From NCBI RefSeq assembly GCF_009680455.1, contig NZ_WKRD01000004.1:62001-126000 (forward strand): a stretch of DNA of 64,000 nucleotides, written 5' to 3'. Positions 15,860-25,011 of this stretch are shown here, piece by piece. A program made the position numbers and the translations under genes. The notes below the pieces were generated by a model. The model was not told the origin of the DNA and made no database searches. It saw only the letters and a program-made list of their open reading frames with translations. Numbering within the stretch: position 1 is the stretch's first letter; every line of letters starts with the position of its first letter. Source of the stretch: Lachnospira eligens (GTDB lineage: Bacteria; Bacillota; Clostridia; Lachnospirales; Lachnospiraceae).

Positions 15860-18800
15860 ATGAAAAAGGGTAAAAGAATTTTAGCCGCTTTTTTAGCAGT
15901 GCTGATGGTTGTTGCTATTATGCCATTTACTTCATTTAGTGGTATATTCACAAGCAAGGCAAAGGCTGCAGAGAGTGGCAAGAAGTACACTTTTGAGGGT
16001 ACTGAACTTGAAGCAGCAGCGGCAGGAAAGTATACAGATGGTCAGGCTGTTACTGCAGGAACTGATGGATATTTTACTTTTTATATGAGTGCAAAAACTA
16101 AAATCGACTCAAGTGATAAAACATGGGAAGATGGTTACGCTTGTAAACAGAGAGTAAACTTTGGTGGTAAAGCAGATGTTGCTAATATGAAGAATCTGGT
16201 TTCTTTCAAGACATTTAATGCTGCAAAAGTAAAAGTATATTGGGTAGAAGGTGGAACAGACAATCGTCAGATGGCAATCTTTGGTTCTACAGGAGATGTA
16301 GTAACTAAGACAGAAGTAACGGCAGCAAAGAATGATCCAGTAGTTTCTACATTAGAATTAGCAGATGCAGGAACATATTACCTTGGGGGTCTTGAGAATA
16401 ACAATTATATCTTCAAGATTGAAGTTGAGGAGACAGCACCGGTTGAAGAGCCAGTTGTTAAGGAATACGAACTTGATGGTGCTAAGCTTGAGGCGGCAGC
16501 AGCAGGAAAGTTTACAGATGGACAGACTGTTGCAGCAGGAACAGATAATGCATTTACATTATATATGAGTGCAAAGACTAAGATTGACTCAAGCAGCAAG
16601 ACTTGGGATGACGGATTTGCTGGAACACAGAGAATTAACTTTGGCGGTAAGGCTGATATTGCTAATATGAAGAACTTTGTTTCTTTCAAGACAGAAGGAA
16701 CAGCTAAGGTTAAGATTTACTGGGTAGAAGGTGGAACAGACAATCGTCAGATGGCAATCTTTAATTCTACAGGAGATGTAGTAACTAAGACAGAAGTAAC
16801 GGCAGCAAAGAATGACCCAGTAGTTTCTACATTAGAATTAGCAGATGCAGGAACATATTATCTTGGAGGACTTGAAAATAACAATTATATCTTCAAGGTA
16901 GTTGTTACAGATACAGTTGGTGGTGATGCACCAGTTGTTACAAGAAAAAATTGGTCAGAAGTTGCTGCACCAGTAATTGGAGAAGTGGCTCAGGACGGAG
17001 CAAATGTAACTGTTCCATTTACAATGGTTCTTGGTAATGATGGTGCAGATAAAGTAAGCGTTGTTATGACAGATGCTTCAGGTAATACAGAAACAAAGGG
17101 ATATGCACTTGAAGGTGAAGGCGGAAAGGTTTCATTCTCTCCAGCTTCTTCAGGTGAGTATACATTTACAATCACAGCTTCTAGAGAGAATGAACAGGAT
17201 AAGACTGGTAATACAGTTAAGCTTAACTTTGCTTATCCACTCTCAGCACCATCTATCAGCAGTGCAACAAGCATGGGTAATGGTACAGTAAGTCTTGTAT
17301 GGCAGTCAGTTAAGGAAGCTACATCATACAATGTTTATGTTGGCGGAACAAAGGTTGGTTCAACATCTGCTACATCTTATGATGTTACAGGATTAACTGT
17401 TGGTACAAAGTATGATTTTGCAGTTGAAGCAGTTAGAGAGACACCAGCTGCTGTATCTGATAAGTCAACAATATCTGCAACAGCAACAGCTGAAGCTAAG
17501 CAGGTATGGGGATATATCGTATATGGTAACGGTGCAAGCGAGTCTAATTCAGCATATGAAGGAAACATTAATGAAACTGGTTCAGTTACATTAAGATCTG
17601 GAGCAGTAGATGCTAATGGAGTTCTTAATGGAAGCGGTAATAACGGAAAATTAGTTCCAGCATCATTTGATGGTCTTAATTTCTATTATACAGCAGTACC
17701 TACATCACTTAACTTTACATTAAGAGCTAAAGTAACTGTAGATCAGTGGAATTTATCAAACGGCCAGGAAGGCTTTGGTCTTATGGCAGCAGACAGACTT
17801 GGTGGTTCTGGATGGAACAATTCTTATATGGCTGTAGTTTCTAAGACAGAATATTACTGGAATGAAGAAGCTGGTAAAGTTACTAATGATACAACAGCAC
17901 TTAAGGTATCTCAGAAGATCGGTATTGCTTCACAGGAGAAGAAGGGGCTTACTAAGGATAACATTGCAGCAATAGAGGCTAATGATACTGAAACAGTAAA
18001 ACAGTTCCAGAGTGCTATGTATCCTCTTGAGCAGAGATATGCACAGAATGTCAATGTTATTGGTAATGCTGTTAAGCCAGTTGATGCAACAATAGAGAAT
18101 CCTGTTACTGAGATGTATCTTACAATTCAGAAGAATAACACAGGATATTTTGTGTCATACGAATCAGTAGATGGAACATATTCAACAACTAAGAAGTATT
18201 ATGACACTGAAACATTATCACAGCTTGATTCTGATAATGTATATGTAGGTTTCTTCACAAGTAGATATGCACAGGCAACATTCTCAGATGTAACATTTAC
18301 AACAATTAATCCATCTGATGATGCTCCAGCAGAAGAGAAGCCAATTGAAGAATTAGTAACTAATGCAGCATTTAATTCTAAGACTGCAACAGGTTCAAGT
18401 GATTATGAATTCAGATTCACAGCTAACTGTGATGGTGTTCTTTCTATCTGGGATAGTGAAGATAACGCAATTGCTACAGATGTAGCTGTTGCAGCTAATA
18501 CAGTTGTTAAGCCTGCAACAACAACACTTAATGTAGGTAAGAATTCATTTAGATATGTATTTACACCAGATGCTGGCTATATTCCAGAAAAGGATATGGT
18601 TATGTCATCATATGAGCCAATTGAAGGCACATTTACTGTAACATACAGAACATATGGCGTTGAAGGACAGTCAATTTATGTAGCACCAGGTAAGTATGGT
18701 GTTGGTACTAAGGAAGATCCAATGAGCATCTATGATGCTGTTAAGTATGTACAGCCAGGACAGACTATCGTTGTTATGGAAGGTACATATTACCTTGAGA

Positions 18801-20320
18801 AGACAGTTAAGGTTGAGAGAGGTGTTAATGGTACAGCAGATAAGCCTATTCAGATGGTAGCTGATACAGAAGCTTCTTCAAGACCAGTATTTGATTTCCA
18901 GGGATTATGTGCAGGTATGGTACTTGCAGGTGATTACTGGTACTTCCAGGGATTTGATGTAACTAATTCAGCTAATGCACAGAAGGGTATTCAGCTTTCT
19001 GGTAAGTATAATACAATGGATAACATTATGACTTACCACAATGGTAATACAGGTCTTCAGGTTAGCAGATATCTTACAACAGATGAATTTGATATGTGGC
19101 CAGCATATAACTTAATTCTTAACTGTACATCATATGGTAACGCCGATGCAGGTTATGAAGATGCTGATGGTTTTGCAGCTAAGTTAACAGTTGGTGATGG
19201 TAATGTATTTGATGGTTGTATCTCATACAACAACGCTGATGATGGATGGGATCTTTTTGCTAAGGTTCAGTCAGGTTCAATTGGCGCTGTAACAATTAAG
19301 AATTCAGTTGCTTATGGCAATGGTTACCTTGAAGATGGTACAAATGCTGGTAACGGTAATGGATTTAAGCTTGGTGGCGACAGCATGTCAGGCAAGCATG
19401 TTCTTGAGAACTGCGTAGCATTTGATAACAAGGCTAAGGGTATTGATTCTAACTCTTGTCCAGATATTAATGTAATTAACTGTACAACATTCAATAATGA
19501 GTCTTATAATATTGCTCTTTATACAAATTCAGCTAAGAATACAGATTTCTCAGCAACAGGTGTACTTTCATACAGAACATATATGAAAGATAATGTTGAG
19601 CAGTTTAAATTACTTGGAACACAGGACAAGACAAAGGTTGATAACGATACTAACTACTTCTGGAATTATGAAGGAACAGCTAAGAATTCAGCTAAAACTG
19701 TAACAGATGACTGGTTTGAATCAGTTGATACAGCAATGGATCATGCAACACATGTATATGCATCACATAAGGTAACAAGAAATGCTGATAACACAATCAA
19801 CATGAATGGTCTTCTTGTACTTACAGACAAGGCAGCAGCTAATACAGGTGCAAGAATGACAGGTACTCCATCAGCTAAGATTGAAGTTCCTGAGGGAATT
19901 AAGGGACATAAGACAATATCTATAACAGGTAAAGATGTTGTTAAAGGTAATACAACAGATGTTGCAGTTATTCAGGGAACATCTACAGATATTGTGTGGA
20001 CAATTGATGCAGATGCATCTACATTTGATTATATTATGGTTGATGATGTAGTTCTTGATGCTTCTAAGTACACAGTAGTAGCTAATGGTAACACAACAGT
20101 TGTTACATTCAAGGCTTCTTACATTAAGAGCTTAAAAGCAGCAGAGCATACATTCAGAGCATGCTTTACAGATGGTTATATTGCAGAGACTAAGCTTGAG
20201 GTTCTTCCTAAGACAGGTGATTTCTCTAGAAATATGATAGCTGTATATGCAGGAATTATGCTTATGGCATTACTTGCAGCAGCCGTAGTTCTTTTCGAAA
20301 AGAAGAGAAAGAGAGTTTAG
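15860..20320 (+). CDS. cell-wall-anchored pectate lyase, polysaccharide lyase family 9
   Basis: 1,486 residues from ATG 15860, which follows AAGGAGGATTTT. Order: signal peptide (about 1-37); two similar 120-160-residue modules, probably carbohydrate-binding; a fibronectin-III-like domain (VSLVWQSVKEATSYNVYVGG); a concanavalin-like region; and a right-handed beta-helix with PL9 motifs DADGFAAKLT, DDGWDLF and GNGFKLGG. Spacing of the Asp residues (24 from DGF Asp to DDGWD) matches the calcium site of PL9 Pel9A, and Lys in GNGFKLGG is the expected base. It cleaves polygalacturonate by beta-elimination at the surface. The C-terminus has LPKTG (residues 1449-1453), a membrane segment and a KKRKR tail, a sortase signal. 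Confidence 0.92.
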   Translation: MKKGKRILAAFLAVLMVVAIMPFTSFSGIFTSKAKAAESGKKYTFEGTELEAAAAGKYTDGQAVTAGTDGYFTFYMSAKTKIDSSDKTWEDGYACKQRVNFGGKADVANMKNLVSFKTFNAAKVKVYWVEGGTDNRQMAIFGSTGDVVTKTEVTAAKNDPVVSTLELADAGTYYLGGLENNNYIFKIEVEETAPVEEPVVKEYELDGAKLEAAAAGKFTDGQTVAAGTDNAFTLYMSAKTKIDSSSKTWDDGFAGTQRINFGGKADIANMKNFVSFKTEGTAKVKIYWVEGGTDNRQMAIFNSTGDVVTKTEVTAAKNDPVVSTLELADAGTYYLGGLENNNYIFKVVVTDTVGGDAPVVTRKNWSEVAAPVIGEVAQDGANVTVPFTMVLGNDGADKVSVVMTDASGNTETKGYALEGEGGKVSFSPASSGEYTFTITASRENEQDKTGNTVKLNFAYPLSAPSISSATSMGNGTVSLVWQSVKEATSYNVYVGGTKVGSTSATSYDVTGLTVGTKYDFAVEAVRETPAAVSDKSTISATATAEAKQVWGYIVYGNGASESNSAYEGNINETGSVTLRSGAVDANGVLNGSGNNGKLVPASFDGLNFYYTAVPTSLNFTLRAKVTVDQWNLSNGQEGFGLMAADRLGGSGWNNSYMAVVSKTEYYWNEEAGKVTNDTTALKVSQKIGIASQEKKGLTKDNIAAIEANDTETVKQFQSAMYPLEQRYAQNVNVIGNAVKPVDATIENPVTEMYLTIQKNNTGYFVSYESVDGTYSTTKKYYDTETLSQLDSDNVYVGFFTSRYAQATFSDVTFTTINPSDDAPAEEKPIEELVTNAAFNSKTATGSSDYEFRFTANCDGVLSIWDSEDNAIATDVAVAANTVVKPATTTLNVGKNSFRYVFTPDAGYIPEKDMVMSSYEPIEGTFTVTYRTYGVEGQSIYVAPGKYGVGTKEDPMSIYDAVKYVQPGQTIVVMEGTYYLEKTVKVERGVNGTADKPIQMVADTEASSRPVFDFQGLCAGMVLAGDYWYFQGFDVTNSANAQKGIQLSGKYNTMDNIMTYHNGNTGLQVSRYLTTDEFDMWPAYNLILNCTSYGNADAGYEDADGFAAKLTVGDGNVFDGCISYNNADDGWDLFAKVQSGSIGAVTIKNSVAYGNGYLEDGTNAGNGNGFKLGGDSMSGKHVLENCVAFDNKAKGIDSNSCPDINVINCTTFNNESYNIALYTNSAKNTDFSATGVLSYRTYMKDNVEQFKLLGTQDKTKVDNDTNYFWNYEGTAKNSAKTVTDDWFESVDTAMDHATHVYASHKVTRNADNTINMNGLLVLTDKAAANTGARMTGTPSAKIEVPEGIKGHKTISITGKDVVKGNTTDVAVIQGTSTDIVWTIDADASTFDYIMVDDVVLDASKYTVVANGNTTVVTFKASYIKSLKAAEHTFRACFTDGYIAETKLEVLPKTGDFSRNMIAVYAGIMLMALLAAAVVLFEKKRKRV
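16005..16900 (+). repeat. tandem protein-module duplication with a recently homogenised part
   Basis: The two N-terminal modules of the first lyase repeat at about 480-bp spacing. Across 16240-16390 versus 16720-16870 the DNA is nearly identical, with very few changes, while the preceding 240 bp of each module have diverged clearly. This patchy identity points to gene conversion or unequal exchange between the modules. Confidence 0.8.
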
Positions 20321-20350
20321 TGTAAGCAAATAGTATAATAAAACATATGA

Positions 20351-20380
20351 ATGAGGTCTGGTTATCCAGACCTCATTTTT
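20351..20380 (+). terminator. rho-independent terminator between the lyase genes
   Basis: ATGAGGTCTGG and CCAGACCTCAT form a perfect stem with a TTAT loop, followed by TTTTT. Confidence 0.9.
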
Positions 20381-20538
20381 GTATATAGATATATGATAAT
20401 TATTGTACAATTATTACAAAGTAATATCTAGTTTTAACGACTTTCAGAAAAACATTTACTAAAAGTGTTATTGACTATTTGTTCTATTAGATGGTACTCT
20501 TATTACAGATTTATGAAAAGGAAAAGGAGGCTTTTTTC

Positions 20539-23500
20539 ATGAGAAAAAGAACTAAAAGAATGTTGTCTGTTCTTATGGCAGCTTTAATGGTTGTTAGTAT
20601 TATGCCGGTTACCGGCTCTAATAACATTGTTGCTAAAGCATCGACAGCAAGTGCAGAGTCTTCTGTTGTGACATGGTCAGCAGCAGATATTCTTGCAGCA
20701 CAAGAAGGAGACTCAGGATTAGTGTTATGTGGCTCAGGCTGGGCTAATAATAATGCTACAGATGACAAGACATTTGAAGACGGTTTTAGTGCATTAGGAG
20801 ACAATGCCAAGGCAGGATCTACAAAGGCACAGACAGATGGAAAGACAGCAGCAGGAACAGTACCAGATAATGGATGCTATGTAAAATATACAGCACCTGT
20901 TAATGGTGAATTAGCTATTAATACTAAGATAGGAAAGAACAAGACTTTCTATGTAATAGCAGAAGATGGAACTAAGGTAGCAGAAGTAAAAAATGGAACT
21001 TCTGGAAGTACATATAATACTGTTAAGGCAGAAGTAGAAGCAGGAAAGACATACTATGCATACCTTGGAGGAGCAACAGCTCAGATTTGGCAGGTATACT
21101 TTACACCTGCAGAAGCAGAGTGGTTAGCTGCAGATATATTGGCTTCAACAACATATAATAATGGTTTAACATTATGTGGAACAGGCTGGGCTAATAATAA
21201 TGCCACAGATGACAAGACATTTGATGATGGGTTCAGTGCATTAGGAGATAATGCTAAGGCAGGATCAGCAAAGGCACAGACTAATGGAAAGAATTCAGCA
21301 GGAACAGTACCAGATAGTGGTTGTTATATAAAGTATACAGCAGCAGCTAATGGAGAGTTAGCAATTGATACTAAGATAGGAAAGGGCAAGACTTTCTATA
21401 TAGTAGCGGAAGATGGAACTAAGGCAGCAGAGGTGAAAAATTCCACAGATGCAAGTACATATAATACTGTTAAAGCAAAGGTAGAAGCTGGCAAGACATA
21501 TTATGCATACCTTGGAGGAGCAACAGCTCAGATCTGGAAAGTATATTATTCACAGTTAAATAAGAAGACTGTAGTTGACTGGGAATCAGTAGCAAAGCCA
21601 GTTATCAGTAAAGTAGAAGCAGGCTCAGATGGTTTTACTGTTACTGTTGAAGGAATTGTGGATGAGTATAATGGGGCTGAAGATATTGTGGTAACAATGC
21701 TTCATAATGATGGACAGGCTGGAGAAGCTGTTATAAAGAGATCAGAAGGAACAGCAACAGTTAATTTTACAGCTCATGAAAGTGGTGATTATACATTTGT
21801 AGCAACAGCACAGAGATTAGGTTGTGCAGATAAAGCTTCAGATGTTTATGAAGTAAAAGATTTCATACTCGGTGTTAAGATGCCAACTATTACATGGGCT
21901 GAAAACAAGGGTAATGGAGAAGTATATCTTGATTGGGTTAATATAAGCGATGCAAAGGATTATACTTTAACATATAAGGTTAAAGGTTCTGATGAAAGCA
22001 CAGCAGTTAAGATTGATGGAATCACAGAAGGTGATTATACAGTTAAGAATTTAACAGTTGGAAGTACATATGAATTCAGTGTTGTTGCAAATAGAGCAGA
22101 TGGATATTGTTCAGCTGTTTCAGAAAAAGAGTTATCAGTAACTGCAGATGCACAGAAGAACTGGTATGTGTCAACTGTTGGTTCAGCTCAGGAGACTAAG
22201 GCAACTATCACAGAAGCTGATGGTAATGCACAGGTTATAAATATTGCTAATGGTGATACAGCATCTAAGAAAGTTGCTACAGTTGAAGCAAAAGATATTA
22301 CTAATACAACAGGAAGTATGGAAATTCAGGCTAAGGCTTCAGGAAAGATTTCTGATGATGAAGATGGATTCTCATATTACTACACTAAGGTTAATCCAGA
22401 GAAAGAGAACTTTGAATTAACTGCAACATTTACAGTAACAGATGCATCTCTTACCCCTGATAATCAGACAGGTTTTGGTGTTGTAGTTGCAGATACATTA
22501 GGTGTTAATAACTGGGGTACACCAAGTTATGTACACAAATATTTTAACTACTTCTCATCAATGATGTACAGCTCTAAGATTAATGCACCAACAATGCGTT
22601 ATATCACAGGTTATACATCAGCAGATACATCTAACAAAGATGGTGTAGACAGAGTTAATAATAATGTTAAGTTTAACCAGTTAACAGGAACAGATATGTT
22701 CAAGGTTGGAGCTGAGTATACATTTACAGTAAGAAAGACTGATGATGGATACGAAGCAGTTGCAACAACAGAGAATGGAACACAGACACAGAAGCTTACA
22801 GCTAATGATTTTACATCAGTACAGGAAGATGGAACAGTAGTTGTAGGTGTTATGGTAGCAAGAAAGATTGGTGTTAAGATTACTGATATCAAGTTTACTA
22901 CATCAGAAAGTAAGGGACTTGCAACATCTGAGGTCGTAGAAGACAAGGTAACACCATCAATCAGAGTATATTCTTCTAACACATGTGGAGCAGGTGAGTA
23001 TGAATACACGGTAGTTCCTAATTGTGCAGGAACTTTAAAGGTAACAGGAAGTGCTGACGGTAAGGCTATTTCTAAGGAAGTAACAGCTGATGAGGTTGTA
23101 AGAATTCCAGTTGCAGTTAATGTTGGAAGCAATACTATTAAGGCAGAATTTGAACCAGCAGCGGCAGCTAATATTACATCAACTACAACAGTAACAAGTG
23201 AAACAAATGTTACTCGTAAGGTATATGGTGAGGCTGGACAGACAATTATTGTAACTCCAGATGGTAAGACAACTGGTGACGGAACTGAAGAAAGTCCATT
23301 AGATATTAATACAGCAGTTTCATATGCACAGCCAGGACAGACTATTCTTATGAAGAATGGTGTATATGATAAATGGATTACAATTAACAGAAGTGTATGC
23401 GGAACAGCAGATAAGCCAATTAATCTTGTTGCAGAATCAATCTCAACAGATGGAACTGATGGTGTTGTATTGTCAGGCGCAGGTCTTACAGTAATCGGAA

Positions 23501-24927
23501 GTTATTGGCATGTATATGGTTTATATGTAAAGGATTCATCAGGGGTAGGTATTCAGGTAAGCGGTAACTATAATACAATAGATATGTGTACAGTAAATCA
23601 TGCGGCAAACAGCGGTATTCAGATAAGCAGAAATGGTGGAGCTGATAACTATGCAGGAATTCAGGGTAAGTTATGGCCAACAGGAAATCTTATCAAGAAC
23701 TGTGAGTCATTTGATAACTGTGATGCAGGAAGAAATGATGCAGATGGATTTGCAGCAAAATTAACATGTGGTGAAGGCAACAGATTCTATGGTTGTATAT
23801 CACATAACAATATTGATGATGGCTGGGATCTCTATGCTAAGTCAGTATCTGGTACAATTGGTTCAGTTACAATTGAAAATTGTGTAGCATACAACAATGG
23901 ATGGCTTACAACAGATGATGTAACTGCTGCAGGTTATAACTATGGTGAAGGTAACGGATTTAAGTTAGGTGGAGGATATCTTAAGGGAGGACATAAGCTT
24001 ATTAACTGTGTTTCATTTGGAAATCATGCAAAGGGAATAACAAGTAACAGCTGTCCTGATATCTCTATTACAAGATGTACAGCTTATAACAATGGTAATG
24101 CAGATTCATATAGCATAGGTCTTAATACAATGGATTCTATGCTTAAGGAGTGGAAGGTTAGCGGCCTTATATCTATGTCTAAGGCAGATTTAACTGCTAA
24201 GGCAGACCTTATTCCATTCTCACAGCACGGAGATGATAACTACATTTATAATGGCTCAGAATCATACAATAATCTTGGTCAGAAGGCTACAGATGAGTGG
24301 TTCGAAAGTGTAGATACAACAATCAGACCATCAAGAAATGCAGACGGAACAATTGATATGCATAATCTCTTAGTTATTAAGAGCGGTGTATTAAGCGATA
24401 ATGTTGGTGCAAGACTTGATACAACAAGTGAAGAAGCAATAAGCGTTAAGCCACAGGCTGGCGAAGTTGTATCTCATGTATTTGAGTGGACAACAACTAA
24501 GGAAGCAACATGTACAGAAAAGGGTGAAAAGCATGGAATATGTACAGTATGTGGACATGAAGAAACAAGAGAAATCGAAGCCCTTGGACATGAATTTGCC
24601 AACGAGTTCACAGTAGATAAGGAAGCCACTACTACCGAAGAAGGCTCTAAGTCACAGCACTGCTTACATGCAGGTTGTACAGAGAAGACTAATGTAACAG
24701 TTATTCCTAAGCTAACAGCAGGCAGTGAAGAGGTTAATCCAACACCTTCAACACCTGATAATAAGGATGATGCAAATGTTCCATCAACAGGAACAGATAC
24801 AACAGTTAAAGAGCCTACTGCTGAGACAGGAGACACAATGCATGCAGTACCATTTGCATTGGCAATGATTATCTCAGCAGGAGTAGTTGTGATGGTTGTT
24901 TCATCAAAGAAGAAAGTTGTAAAATAA
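20539..24927 (+). CDS. surface pectate lyase, polysaccharide lyase family 9, second paralogue
   Basis: 1,462 residues from ATG 20539 (AAAAGGAGG upstream). After a signal peptide come two related modules (about 45-155 and 160-270, each with GWANNNATDDKTF), Ig/FN3-like domains, a concanavalin-like region, then a PL9 beta-helix with DADGFAAKLT, DDGWDLYAK and GNGFKLGG. A Cys/His-rich segment (CTVCGHEETREIEALGHEF, then HCLHAGC) is of the kind seen in Firmicutes surface proteins. The C-terminus has AETGD, a membrane segment and SSKKK, an anchor in which the first sortase residues differ from LPXTG. Its modules are unrelated to those of its neighbour, so the two enzymes probably bind different parts of pectin. 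Confidence 0.9.
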   Translation: MRKRTKRMLSVLMAALMVVSIMPVTGSNNIVAKASTASAESSVVTWSAADILAAQEGDSGLVLCGSGWANNNATDDKTFEDGFSALGDNAKAGSTKAQTDGKTAAGTVPDNGCYVKYTAPVNGELAINTKIGKNKTFYVIAEDGTKVAEVKNGTSGSTYNTVKAEVEAGKTYYAYLGGATAQIWQVYFTPAEAEWLAADILASTTYNNGLTLCGTGWANNNATDDKTFDDGFSALGDNAKAGSAKAQTNGKNSAGTVPDSGCYIKYTAAANGELAIDTKIGKGKTFYIVAEDGTKAAEVKNSTDASTYNTVKAKVEAGKTYYAYLGGATAQIWKVYYSQLNKKTVVDWESVAKPVISKVEAGSDGFTVTVEGIVDEYNGAEDIVVTMLHNDGQAGEAVIKRSEGTATVNFTAHESGDYTFVATAQRLGCADKASDVYEVKDFILGVKMPTITWAENKGNGEVYLDWVNISDAKDYTLTYKVKGSDESTAVKIDGITEGDYTVKNLTVGSTYEFSVVANRADGYCSAVSEKELSVTADAQKNWYVSTVGSAQETKATITEADGNAQVINIANGDTASKKVATVEAKDITNTTGSMEIQAKASGKISDDEDGFSYYYTKVNPEKENFELTATFTVTDASLTPDNQTGFGVVVADTLGVNNWGTPSYVHKYFNYFSSMMYSSKINAPTMRYITGYTSADTSNKDGVDRVNNNVKFNQLTGTDMFKVGAEYTFTVRKTDDGYEAVATTENGTQTQKLTANDFTSVQEDGTVVVGVMVARKIGVKITDIKFTTSESKGLATSEVVEDKVTPSIRVYSSNTCGAGEYEYTVVPNCAGTLKVTGSADGKAISKEVTADEVVRIPVAVNVGSNTIKAEFEPAAAANITSTTTVTSETNVTRKVYGEAGQTIIVTPDGKTTGDGTEESPLDINTAVSYAQPGQTILMKNGVYDKWITINRSVCGTADKPINLVAESISTDGTDGVVLSGAGLTVIGSYWHVYGLYVKDSSGVGIQVSGNYNTIDMCTVNHAANSGIQISRNGGADNYAGIQGKLWPTGNLIKNCESFDNCDAGRNDADGFAAKLTCGEGNRFYGCISHNNIDDGWDLYAKSVSGTIGSVTIENCVAYNNGWLTTDDVTAAGYNYGEGNGFKLGGGYLKGGHKLINCVSFGNHAKGITSNSCPDISITRCTAYNNGNADSYSIGLNTMDSMLKEWKVSGLISMSKADLTAKADLIPFSQHGDDNYIYNGSESYNNLGQKATDEWFESVDTTIRPSRNADGTIDMHNLLVIKSGVLSDNVGARLDTTSEEAISVKPQAGEVVSHVFEWTTTKEATCTEKGEKHGICTVCGHEETREIEALGHEFANEFTVDKEATTTEEGSKSQHCLHAGCTEKTNVTVIPKLTAGSEEVNPTPSTPDNKDDANVPSTGTDTTVKEPTAETGDTMHAVPFALAMIISAGVVVMVVSSKKKVVK

Positions 24928-24945
24928 TAATTGAATAAATAATAA

Positions 24946-24983
24946 TGGCGGCTGATAGATTTTCATATCAGCCGCCAATTTTT
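24946..24983. terminator. bidirectional terminator between convergent genes
   Basis: GGCGGCTGATA pairs with TATCAGCCGCC, with an A/T tract on both sides. It can serve the second lyase on the plus strand and the DUF4012 gene on the minus strand. Confidence 0.85.
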
Positions 24984-25011
24984 ATTGTGTAAAGATAGTG
25001 ATTAATATCAT

